A stretch of DNA of 24,291 nucleotides, from IMG/VR virus record IMGVR_UViG_3300033996_001201, positions 1 to 24,291 of that record. One strand, written 5' to 3'. A program made the translations under genes and the position numbers. Origin of the DNA: a virus. Position 1 is the stretch's first letter. Every line of letters begins with the position of its first letter. Below the pieces are notes generated by a model. The model worked only from the letters and a program-made list of their open reading frames with translations. It was not told the DNA's origin and searched no databases. This document shows positions 13,832 through 19,293 of this stretch, piece by piece.

Positions 13832-14286
13832 ACCCACTCCATCATCGGTGCAGGTTGAATGTCTTTGACTACTTGATAGAACTTGCCTGACTCGTGCAAT
13901 GACCCTGCACCCACAACATATCCATTGTGCTTGATGTCAACGCCTTCACGAAGTTTGCCCTTGAATTTAGCATCGGCAGGGGCGGTGTAATACAGATGCA
14001 AGCCATCGCCTGTTGCGACTGTGAATGTGTCAAGGTTGAGACCATCGGTGGTTCCGCCATTGCGGAAGTCAATGTCAAAGACAACCAATGATGAAGGCGC
14101 ACATGCAATGCCAATGTTGAGCATCGGAGCGCGAGTGAACCATTTCTCGATCTCTGCAATGTCAGTTGTTGCAGATTTGTACCCATTCTTTGCAATGGGA
14201 AAGAAGGGTGTCTTTTGATAAGGGGCAACAGGCAGGATGTGCCAACCCTTTTCGGCAAAGGCAATGGCGGTGTCGGCTTTTGTCAT
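13828..14286 (-). CDS. Standalone bifunctional DNA primase/polymerase domain (PrimPol)
   Basis: A 152-aa protein that is just a PrimPol (AEP superfamily) domain, able in principle to synthesise primers and extend DNA. It opens with AIAFAEKGWHILPVAPYQKT, has the catalytic metal motif LVVFDIDFRNGG (D71, D73), the GLHLYY motif with H97, and a third region DIKHNGYVVGAGSLHESGKF. The domain is complete; no helicase or zinc domain follows. A second PrimPol, fused to a helicase, lies on the plus strand at 19667-21739 but has E-x-E in place of D-x-D. The gene overlaps both neighbours by four bases (ATGA). It may supply priming or repair synthesis, or prime a different origin. Confidence 0.85.
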   Translation of the reverse strand: MTKADTAIAFAEKGWHILPVAPYQKTPFFPIAKNGYKSATTDIAEIEKWFTRAPMLNIGIACAPSSLVVFDIDFRNGGTTDGLNLDTFTVATGDGLHLYYTAPADAKFKGKLREGVDIKHNGYVVGAGSLHESGKFYQVVKDIQPAPMMEWV

Positions 14287-14414
14287 TTGATGTACTCCTT
14301 CAAGAAATCAACAATGACTTCAGAAACAGACTTGCCTTCTGACTTTGCCTTTGCCATCGCCCGTGCCCATAGTTGGTCACTCACGCGAACTGATCTGACT
14401 TTCTTGCCTACCAT
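14283..14414 (-). CDS. Ribbon-helix-helix (Arc/CopG-like) DNA-binding protein
   Basis: A 43-aa protein, MVGKKVRSVRVSDQLWARAM, continuing AKAKSEGKSVSEVIVDFLKEYIK. The order of one beta strand (KVRSVRVS), helix (DQLWARAMAKAKSEG), turn with S-V-S-E, and helix (VIVDFLKEYI) is the ribbon-helix-helix plan used by dimeric repressors such as Arc and CopG. It stops by overlapping the PrimPol ATG (ATGA), and its own start follows the previous stop directly (TAAATG), without a good ribosome binding site, so translation is probably coupled. It may be the autoregulator of this operon or of the divergent region at 14777-14938. Confidence 0.75.
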   Translation of the reverse strand: MVGKKVRSVRVSDQLWARAMAKAKSEGKSVSEVIVDFLKEYIK

Positions 14415-14579
14415 TTACAACACCACACATTCGCTCATTGAACCCCAACACCAACCGAGAAACTCTGCATTCGGTGAATCAATACCAACCCACCACAGAT
14501 TTGCAGATATGTGGAAAAGCACATAAACCAAAAACACAATACCGATTGCTCTAACTTGCTTTCCGCGCTTTGTAATCAT
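14415..14579 (-). CDS. Small single-helix membrane protein
   Basis: A 54-aa protein whose ATG shares a base with the stop of the gene before it (TAATG). It has a basic start (MITKRGKQVR), one hydrophobic helix (AIGIVFLVYVLFHISANLWW) and a C-terminal part GIDSPNAEFLGWCWGSMSEC. No family is recognised. The clean overlap on both sides, and the position in a tight operon, support that it is real. Such small membrane proteins in an early operon can affect host division or superinfection, but nothing in the sequence shows which. Confidence 0.6.
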   Translation of the reverse strand: MITKRGKQVRAIGIVFLVYVLFHISANLWWVGIDSPNAEFLGWCWGSMSECVVL

Positions 14580-14776
14580 TATGCACCGACCTTCGTGCGG
14601 AGTGCAGCCATTGCATCAAAAGCATTTTTGAAAGATTGTTCAACAATTTGAAGGCTGTAATACTTTTCACCTTCATTTTTTTGAACAACAATCCAACCTG
14701 CACCAACAATGTTGCGAACTGAATACTTTTCATCAAGAGTGATGTAATTGTTTGAAGCTACTTTTACAAACTGCAT
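14579..14776 (-). CDS. 65-aa protein, first gene of the minus-strand operon
   Basis: Start ATG at 14776 with CGGAG seven nt upstream. The protein MQFVKVASNNYITLDEKYSV, then RNIVGAGWIVVQKNEGEKYY, and a helical end NAFDAMAALRTKVGA suggests a small beta-sheet plus helix fold (SSBs or regulators of this size exist). No family recognised. A good promoter (14846-14819) lies upstream, so this gene probably starts the five-gene transcript running left to the terminator at 13530-13578. Confidence 0.6.
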   Translation of the reverse strand: MQFVKVASNNYITLDEKYSVRNIVGAGWIVVQKNEGEKYYSLQIVEQSFKNAFDAMAALRTKVGA

Positions 14777-14818
14777 TTTGAACTCCGATCTGTGGGAGCC
14801 GTTCCCCCTACAAGAAGA

Positions 14819-14846
14819 ACTTTACGCTCATCCATACGAATGTCAA
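14819..14846 (-). promoter_or_regulatory. Promoter of the minus-strand operon
   Basis: On the minus strand a perfect TTGACA (14846-14841) is followed after 16 nt by TAAAGT (14824-14819, four of six to TATAAT). Transcription would start near 14812, giving a leader of about 36 nt with a ribosome binding site before ATG 14776. It is the best sigma-70-like promoter in the divergent region. Confidence 0.6.
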
Positions 14847-14884
14847 TACACGACACAAAGGAGTTTTGGCGAGTCTTATTGCCC

Positions 14885-14893
14885 TGTGGATAA
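14885..14893 (-). other. Perfect DnaA box in the divergent intergenic region
   Basis: TGTGGATAA on the plus strand is TTATCCACA on the minus strand, the classical DnaA-box consensus. It lies between the leftward and rightward operons. A second identical box is at 21724-21732 and looser copies (TTTTCCACA) at 14510-14518 and 21912-21920. Two exact 9-mers is more than chance would give in a window this size (about 0.2 expected). Confidence 0.35.
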
Positions 14894-14938
14894 GTCTCAT
14901 GCGACCATTAAGCCATCTCAAAGGAAAGGGGATAAATC

Positions 14939-15058
14939 ATGGCTTGGATGCTATTAGTGGGCGCAATCGCCGTCACAGGGCTTGTGTGGGGGCTTCTAGT
15001 CCTTGAGGACAGGTTCACCGCACAGATTACACACTCAGAGGGCGGGTGGGGCTATTGA
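14939..15058 (+). CDS. 39-aa single-helix membrane protein
   Basis: Starts at ATG 14939 after AAAGGGGATAAATC, a good ribosome binding site. The protein MAWMLLVGAIAVTGLVWGLL, then VLEDRFTAQITHSEGGWGY, has one hydrophobic helix over nearly its first half and a short polar tail. It is the first gene of the long rightward operon and overlaps the next gene by 13 nt. No family recognised; a small membrane protein expressed early could influence host membrane or superinfection, but this is guesswork. Confidence 0.6.
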   Translation: MAWMLLVGAIAVTGLVWGLLVLEDRFTAQITHSEGGWGY

Positions 15059-15405
15059 TCAACCGCGACCCTTTATTTTCAGTTCACAACTCCCTGAATG
15101 GGGATGTGGCAATTTATCTTGAAGAGCGCGATGCAGCTCTTGATTTGGTCGAGGATGTCCTGGCAGCAGTTCCAATGGCAGATTTGGAAGCCATTGAAAA
15201 CCTCATGATCACAGATTTGAAGTCATCGGATGCAGCACGGATGATGGATAAGGCGAGGTCAGCCGTTCCTGATCTAGCCATCAAACTCGCAAGCATTAGC
15301 GAAAGCGAGGCACTTACTTTGGCTGAACAACTCATCACCGCCGTGAAGTATGCACGCGCCATGCGCTCGCAGCCTCTCACGACAAAATTGGAGTTGGTGA
15401 AGTAA
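15046..15405 (+). CDS. Helical protein of unknown function
   Basis: A 119-aa protein from GTG 15046, or 116 aa from TTG 15055, which overlaps the previous stop as TTGA; the choice is uncertain. It is almost wholly helical and acidic, with YLEERDAALDLVEDVLAAVP, IENLMITDLKSSDAARMMDK and SISESEALTLAEQLITAVKY. No enzyme motif or DNA-binding motif is visible. It precedes the resolvase-like nuclease by one nt, so it may act in the same early program. Confidence 0.55.
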   Translation: MGLLINRDPLFSVHNSLNGDVAIYLEERDAALDLVEDVLAAVPMADLEAIENLMITDLKSSDAARMMDKARSAVPDLAIKLASISESEALTLAEQLITAVKYARAMRSQPLTTKLELVK

Positions 15406-15406
15406 G

Positions 15407-15757
15407 TTGGCAAATCCCAATGGTCGCAAGGGCGCACTCTTTGAAACTTCAGTAATGAAGTGGCTTAGAGATCGCGGGGTCAGCGCCGAGCGACTAACAA
15501 AGGCAGGAAGCAAAGATGAAGGTGACATTGTTTGTGTCGTTGCAAATAAGACTTATATCTTTGAGTTGAAAAACCGCAAGGCGATCACACTTCCTGCCTT
15601 TTGGGATGAAGCCATCACAGAAGCAAAGAATTATGCTGTAGCTCGTGGATTGAAACAAACTCCACCTGCTTATGTCATAATAAAGCGCCGAAATGCCGGC
15701 ATTGAAAAGTCATGGGTCGTTCAGGATTTAGAACAATGGCTTGGAACCAGGGATTGA
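15407..15757 (+). CDS. PD-(D/E)XK nuclease, Holliday-junction-resolvase-like
   Basis: A 116-aa protein from TTG 15407, two bases after the previous stop. It has the small-resolvase pattern: GRKGALFETSVMKWL with E13, then LTKAGSKDEGDIVC with D40, and YIFELKNRKA with E53 and K55, which together form the PD-(D/E)XK site, followed by a helix with DEAITEAKNYAVARG. Proteins of this pattern are annotated as Holliday junction resolvases in actinophages. It probably resolves branched replication or recombination DNA. Another nuclease (endonuclease VII-like, 23570-23944) with a similar expected role is also present. Confidence 0.72.
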   Translation: MANPNGRKGALFETSVMKWLRDRGVSAERLTKAGSKDEGDIVCVVANKTYIFELKNRKAITLPAFWDEAITEAKNYAVARGLKQTPPAYVIIKRRNAGIEKSWVVQDLEQWLGTRD

Positions 15758-16206
15758 ATTTCACATACTTCTTCCCAACTTTACCTTTGTTGTTACAGGC
15801 AAAATGCCGTGACATCGAAAACCCCGACATTTTCTTTCCTGAAGGAAAGGTCGAAGAGGCAAACAGTCTCCCAATCGCTCGCAGTATTTGCGAAGGTTGT
15901 ATAGAACGAAAGGAGTGCTTGGAATACGCACTTGCAGAAAACATCCCATTCGGGATTTGGGCAGGAACGACACCGAAGGAGCGTGGAGTTTATGTTCAAA
16001 GAAGGCGCAGGAAGTTCGGCAAAAATAACGCCGAAACCATTCGCAGACTTCATTTGCAAGGAAGAACACCAAAAGAAATCTCAGTTGCCGTGAATGTTGA
16101 CCTTTCCTATGTTGGACAGGTTTTACGCAAGGCAGGGGTGAAATCAGAGGGAGAACTCCAATCACAACTCAAAACAAGAAACTCATCAGGGGGATTGCAA
16201 TCATGA
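15736..16206 (+). CDS. WhiB-family regulator with a C-terminal HTH extension
   Basis: A 156-aa protein from ATG 15736 with CAGGA nine nt upstream; ATG 15712 and TTG 15754 are alternatives. The four Fe-S ligands are clear at C24 (QAKCRDIEN), C52, C55 and C61 (SICEGCIERKECLEY), together with the FFPEG element and the G-I-W turn in PFGIWAGTTPKERG, all diagnostic of WhiB. WhiB proteins bind RNA polymerase sigma factor in Actinobacteria. A basic linker (QRRRRKFGK) leads to a separate helix-turn-helix-like part, AETIRRLHLQGRTPKEISVA, then LSYVGQVLRKAGV, which could bind DNA directly. It overlaps its neighbours at both ends and probably controls host or phage promoters. Confidence 0.88.
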   Translation: MAWNQGLNFTYFFPTLPLLLQAKCRDIENPDIFFPEGKVEEANSLPIARSICEGCIERKECLEYALAENIPFGIWAGTTPKERGVYVQRRRRKFGKNNAETIRRLHLQGRTPKEISVAVNVDLSYVGQVLRKAGVKSEGELQSQLKTRNSSGGLQS

Positions 16207-16589
16207 TCAGCGTTAGCGGTTTGACATCAGTTGTTGTCAATGCTGCATTTGCGCCTCAAGTTGCCGTACCTGCTTCAATTATTTATACAGAGCGACCACC
16301 GCTTGCCCAGGTTAATCCGAAGGAAGTGGCTCGTGATTTGCTTACAACTAAGCAATACAAATGTTTTTCTCAGTTGATTGGAAAAGAATCAGCTTGGAAA
16401 GATGCAAAAAATCCAACGAGTTCAGCACAAGGCATCGGCCAATTGTTGTCCTCAACCTATCGCAACCTCGGAATGGAACATTCTGAGTCTCGTGTGTCAC
16501 AACTTGTGGCCACGCTCGCCTACATCCACAGGCGGCATGTGAATCCATGCATCGCGTGGTCTCACTTCCAAAAATTCAATTGGTACTAA
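16203..16589 (+). CDS. Lytic transglycosylase-like protein with export signal
   Basis: A 128-aa protein from ATG 16203 (AGGGGGATTGCAATC before it; ATGA overlap with the WhiB stop). The N-terminus has a hydrophobic segment (LTSVVVNAAFAPQVAVPA) that may be an export signal. The lysozyme-like core shows the catalytic Glu in LIGKESAWKDAKNPTSSAQG (K-E-S-A-W) followed by GIGQLLSSTYRNLG, and a final AYIHRRHVNPCIAWSHF, as in SLT/resuscitation-like transglycosylases. It would cleave peptidoglycan glycan strands. It lies in the early region, far from the CHAP endolysin, so it may act in wall remodelling rather than final lysis. Confidence 0.72.
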   Translation: MISVSGLTSVVVNAAFAPQVAVPASIIYTERPPLAQVNPKEVARDLLTTKQYKCFSQLIGKESAWKDAKNPTSSAQGIGQLLSSTYRNLGMEHSESRVSQLVATLAYIHRRHVNPCIAWSHFQKFNWY

Positions 16590-16610
16590 CAAAGATTCGG
16601 GGGAATTTAA

Positions 16611-16928
16611 GTGACCATTGAAATCGAACATCAGCGTGTTGTCTTTGACGATGACATCGCTTCATGGCTCAAGCAATACACAGATGCATTGAGTCGCATC
16701 AAAGAATGGCAAGAAGTTGCCGACATTGCTCGTTCGCACTTGGAAAGTGCAATGGGTACGGCAGAGGTGGCAATGTATAACGGAAATGAAGTTGTCCGTT
16801 GGTCATTTGTCGAATCCAAGCGGATTGATGTCAAGAAGGCACGAGAAATCCTGCCTGATCAAGTCATTCAGCTTTTAGAAGTTCCAACAACTTCACGCAG
16901 GTTCACAATTGTCGAGAGTGGTGAGTGA
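16611..16928 (+). CDS. Small helical protein upstream of the Cas4-like nuclease
   Basis: A 105-aa protein from GTG 16611 with GGGGGAA upstream. It has a long coiled-coil-like helix (LKQYTDALSRIKEWQEVADI), then a beta part with YNGNEVVRWSFVESKRIDVK and VPTTSRRFTIVE. The end portion (V-x-W...K-x-F/I-D...S-R-R-F) is what is often seen in proteins paired with YqaJ/RecB-type phage nucleases. It may be an accessory or substrate-presenting partner of the nuclease encoded just after it. No catalytic motif is present. Confidence 0.6.
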   Translation: MTIEIEHQRVVFDDDIASWLKQYTDALSRIKEWQEVADIARSHLESAMGTAEVAMYNGNEVVRWSFVESKRIDVKKAREILPDQVIQLLEVPTTSRRFTIVESGE

Positions 16929-17008
16929 TGAGCATTATCACGCCCATTGCACCACTTCTTGATGAACCACCTTTCACACCATATGAAGATGACGAGGATG
17001 AGGACTAA
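16928..17008 (+). CDS. 26-aa acidic microprotein
   Basis: A short frame MSIITPIAPLLDEPPFTPYE ending DDEDED, whose ATG overlaps the previous stop (TGATG) and whose stop is followed directly by the ATG of the nuclease gene. The acidic, Pro-rich tail resembles the disordered tails of single-strand-binding proteins. Its packing supports translation. It may bind the nuclease or DNA-binding proteins, but function is unknown. Confidence 0.5.
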   Translation: MSIITPIAPLLDEPPFTPYEDDEDED

Positions 17009-17746
17009 ATGACCTTTGTTGCTCCACATAAGCCGTCAAAGGTGATTGCCGATGAACTTGCCGCGATTATCGTCAAGGCAGGTCAATGGTCTCCACGGTC
17101 AAAGCAAATTGCCATCGGCCCATCAGAAATCGGGCACGAATGCTCACGCCGTCTTGCATACAAACTCCTTGATTGGGAAAAGATCAATGAGGGTGGCAAT
17201 GGATCGTGGGCAGCCCAGGTTGGCACGGCAATTCATGCTTACTTGGCAGAGGTCTTTGGCAAACTCGATGGCTATGAAGTGGAGCAACGAGTGACCATTC
17301 GTTCAGGTCTATCAGGCACGATTGACTTATTTGATGTCAACCGAGGCATTGTGATGGATTGGAAAACCACATCTGCAAAGCAAATTGAAACACGCAGAAA
17401 AGAAGGCGCGAGCAAACAACAGATCATTCAGACTCAGCTTTATGGTTACGGCAAGGCGCAACAAGGCGTTGCCGTCAACCATGTGGCACTTGTGTATCTG
17501 CCAACATCGGGGTCACTCGATGAGATGCATATGGAGATGTATGAATATGATGAGCAGGTCGCACTCGATGCACTTGCTCGCATTGATAGTCTTTATGGAC
17601 TGCTTTCAACAGTTGATGTTGAAGCAAATCCTGCAATGTGGTCACTTATTCCGGCAAAGAGTGATCGCCTCTGTAACTATTGCCCATATTTTTTGCCTTA
17701 CAGTAAAGATTTAAGTAAGGCGTGCAACGGAGACACCGATGTGTGA
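17009..17746 (+). CDS. Cas4/RecB-like Fe-S PD-(D/E)XK exonuclease
   Basis: A 245-aa nuclease. The active site is visible as H76 (TAIHAY), D106 (LSGTIDLFDV), D117-x-K119 (IVMDWKTTS) and Q143/Y145 (IQTQLYGYG). Four Cys residues, C45 (GHECSRRLAY) at the front and C222, C225 and C239 (LCNYCPYFLP, KACNG) at the end, match the 4Fe-4S site of Cas4 and AddB-type nucleases. It probably resects DNA ends for recombination, with the SSB-like protein two genes downstream. There is no CRISPR array in the window. It follows the acidic microprotein with no gap and overlaps the next Cys-rich small gene by eight nt. Confidence 0.85.
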   Translation: MTFVAPHKPSKVIADELAAIIVKAGQWSPRSKQIAIGPSEIGHECSRRLAYKLLDWEKINEGGNGSWAAQVGTAIHAYLAEVFGKLDGYEVEQRVTIRSGLSGTIDLFDVNRGIVMDWKTTSAKQIETRRKEGASKQQIIQTQLYGYGKAQQGVAVNHVALVYLPTSGSLDEMHMEMYEYDEQVALDALARIDSLYGLLSTVDVEANPAMWSLIPAKSDRLCNYCPYFLPYSKDLSKACNGDTDV

Positions 17747-17870
17747 ATGTAATTCATGCAGTTGCGGTCTCATACCGACAAAGGCACTTTCAGATGGTGT
17801 CAAAGAATGGGTGGAAAGTAATTCACCGCAAGAGTTAGACAACAACAACAACGAAGAGGGGGAACAGTAA
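17739..17870 (+). CDS. 43-aa Cys-rich small protein
   Basis: Starts at ATG 17739 inside the end of the nuclease gene and its stop overlaps the next ATG (TAATG). The N-terminus MCECNSCSCG has a C-x-C-x-x-C-x-C cluster suited to binding a metal, followed by GLIPTKALSDGVKEWVESNS and an Asn/Glu-rich end. A GAGGGGG near its 3' end is the ribosome binding site for the following SSB-like gene. Function is unknown; a metal-binding partner of the nuclease or an anti-host protein are both possible. Confidence 0.55.
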   Translation: MCECNSCSCGLIPTKALSDGVKEWVESNSPQELDNNNNEEGEQ

Positions 17871-18334
17871 TGTTCACAGCACCAACGCAAGGTGGCGGTG
17901 ATTCAGTCAAGGTCGCAGACTTGGCAGGAAAGCTGCTTATCATCACACCGACTGAACACAAGCGAGAAATCACAACGGTTCATGGGGTCACAGATGCAGT
18001 CGAGGTCAACATTGTTGATTTAGATGGCAACGAAACACACAACAATATCTTGTTCTTTAATATCGCATTGAAGAATGCACTCAAGAATAAGATCAATCAG
18101 AAAGTTTTGGCACGAATCGGACAAGGTTCGGCAAAAGCCGGAAAATCGGCACCATGGATTCTCATTGATGCCACAGGCAATCCTGATGACTTGGCAAAGG
18201 CAAATGCATACATCGGCGGTGGCAATGCGAATGCACCTGCCACGGCGAGCGCACCTGCCGCGCCAATTGACACAAACAACCTGCCACCTGAAGTGCAAGC
18301 ATTGCTTTCACAACTAGGAGCAAAGGCAGTATAA
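17870..18334 (+). CDS. Single-stranded-DNA-binding-like (OB-fold) protein
   Basis: A 154-aa protein with a beta-rich N-terminal two-thirds (VADLAGKLLIITPTEHKREI, then AVEVNIVDLDGN and ILFFNIALKNALKNKI) and an Ala/Pro-rich disordered C-terminal part (residues about 120-140) that ends PPEVQALLSQLGAKAV. Its size, fold order and location after a recombination nuclease fit a phage ssDNA-binding protein of the kind common in actinophages, although there is no canonical acidic SSB tail. The strong ribosome binding site GAGGGGGAAC suggests high expression, as expected for an SSB. Assignment is by context and general pattern. Confidence 0.5.
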   Translation: MFTAPTQGGGDSVKVADLAGKLLIITPTEHKREITTVHGVTDAVEVNIVDLDGNETHNNILFFNIALKNALKNKINQKVLARIGQGSAKAGKSAPWILIDATGNPDDLAKANAYIGGGNANAPATASAPAAPIDTNNLPPEVQALLSQLGAKAV

Positions 18335-18339
18335 GAAAC

Positions 18340-18375
18340 TTCCTGTGGCTTTTGCCTTTCCTTATGCCACGGGAA
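18340..18375 (+). ncRNA. Intergenic RNA hairpin upstream of the tRNA-like element
   Basis: TTCCTGTGGC (18340-18349) can pair with GCCACGGGAA (18366-18375) over ten positions with one G-U pair and a 16-nt pyrimidine-rich loop (TTTTGCCTTTCCTTAT). It starts 5 nt after the stop of the SSB-like gene. It lacks a T run, so it is not a classical terminator; it may stabilise or process the mRNA, or belong to a larger folded RNA with the element at 18390-18437. Confidence 0.4.
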
Positions 18376-18412
18376 CGAGGGATGGGATTTGCGCTTTTGG
18401 GGAAGGGCGCAG

Positions 18413-18437
18413 GTGAGTTCGACTCTCACCACCTCAC
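18413..18437 (+). other. tRNA 3'-end-like element (T-arm), candidate attP or tRNA relic
   Basis: GTGAG (18413-18417), loop TTCGACT (18418-18424) and CTCAC (18425-18429) form a 5-bp stem and 7-nt loop exactly like a tRNA T-arm, then CACCTCA would be the 3' acceptor strand. The matching 5' acceptor strand (TGAGGTG) and D-arm are not found upstream, so no complete tRNA is encoded. Phage integration sites often contain just this part of a host tRNA gene, which the phage copy replaces. No integrase is in the window. Confidence 0.4.
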
Positions 18438-18469
18438 GCAATAATTACAACGAACGGGGGAACAAGTAG

Positions 18470-19231
18470 ATGATCATTCAAATAATCGGATTGCCTGGAT
18501 CGGGCAAAACGGAATTGGCAAAAGCACTCAAAGAAAGAATAAATGCCATTCATCTCAATGCAGATGAAGTCCGAGCAACTGTCAATTCTGATTTGGGGTT
18601 TAGCCTTGAAGATAGAATTGAACAGGCAAGACGAATGGGTGAAATGTCAAGGCTCATTGCAAAGCAAGGGGTTGCATCAGTCATTGCAGATTTTGTTTGC
18701 CCAACTGATGTGACTCGCGCAGCTTTTGGCAAGCCTGACATTTTGGTGTTTATGGACACGATTTCACAAAGCAGGTTTGAAGATACCAACAGAATTTTTG
18801 ATAGTCCTGAGAATGCAGATGTTTGTTTTGTCAATCACGACCTTGATGCAAATGAAAAGGCTTCCTTCATCATTGCCAAGTTCAATCTTCATGATTGGTC
18901 TGCTCCAACAACTTTGATGCTTGGAAGATACCAACCCTGGCATGAAGGTCATCATGCTCTTTACAATGAGGCGTGCAAGAGAACAGATCAAGTCCTTTTG
19001 GGTGTTCGCAATACATACAAGACAAGTGAAAAAGACCCGCTTCAATTTGATCAGGTAAAAGAATACATTGCCAAAGATGATGTGATGGTTGATGCAATGG
19101 TTTTGCGACTTCCTAACATCACCAACATTGTTTATGGTCGAGATGTTGGATACAAGATTGAACAAGTAAAGTTGGGGGATGAAATTGAAGCTGTTAGTGC
19201 TACTCAAAAGCGTAAAGAAATGGGTATTTGA
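18470..19231 (+). CDS. APS kinase (CysC-like) fused to a nucleotidyltransferase domain
   Basis: A 253-aa two-domain protein. The first about 140 residues are an adenylylsulfate kinase: P-loop GLPGSGKT (7-14), NADEVRATVNSDLGFSLEDR and ARRMGEMSRLIAKQG, IADFVCPTDVTR, which are CysC signatures; it makes PAPS from APS and ATP. From about residue 145 a HxGH nucleotidyltransferase follows (LMLGRYQPWHEGHHALYNEA) with the end SATQKRKEMGI as the phosphate-binding motif. That domain, of about 105 residues, is more like NMN/cytidylyl-transferases than full ATP sulfurylase, which is much longer. The order kinase then nucleotidyltransferase parallels animal PAPS synthase. The likely partner is the phage sulfotransferase at 8591-9421. 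ATG follows GGGGGAACAAGTAG. Confidence 0.82.
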   Translation: MIIQIIGLPGSGKTELAKALKERINAIHLNADEVRATVNSDLGFSLEDRIEQARRMGEMSRLIAKQGVASVIADFVCPTDVTRAAFGKPDILVFMDTISQSRFEDTNRIFDSPENADVCFVNHDLDANEKASFIIAKFNLHDWSAPTTLMLGRYQPWHEGHHALYNEACKRTDQVLLGVRNTYKTSEKDPLQFDQVKEYIAKDDVMVDAMVLRLPNITNIVYGRDVGYKIEQVKLGDEIEAVSATQKRKEMGI

Positions 19232-19293
19232 TTTCTTTTTTATCAACAACATTGCCGACAAAGAGGTTCAACTTTTATTGAGACAAGAACAAG

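Noticed and set aside
14341-14526. Plus-strand frames through the minus-strand operon
   Set aside because: The minus-strand genes have overlapping starts and stops in series and recognisable RHH and PrimPol motifs; the plus-strand frames have no such support.
17009-17746. CRISPR-Cas system, because of the Cas4-like nuclease
   Set aside because: No repeat-spacer array and no other cas gene is present. The position next to an SSB-like gene fits phage recombination.
18336-18440. Complete tRNA or tmRNA
   Set aside because: Only a T-arm and a 3' acceptor-like strand are present; no TGAGGTG partner, D-arm or anticodon arm could be fitted upstream in a normal length.
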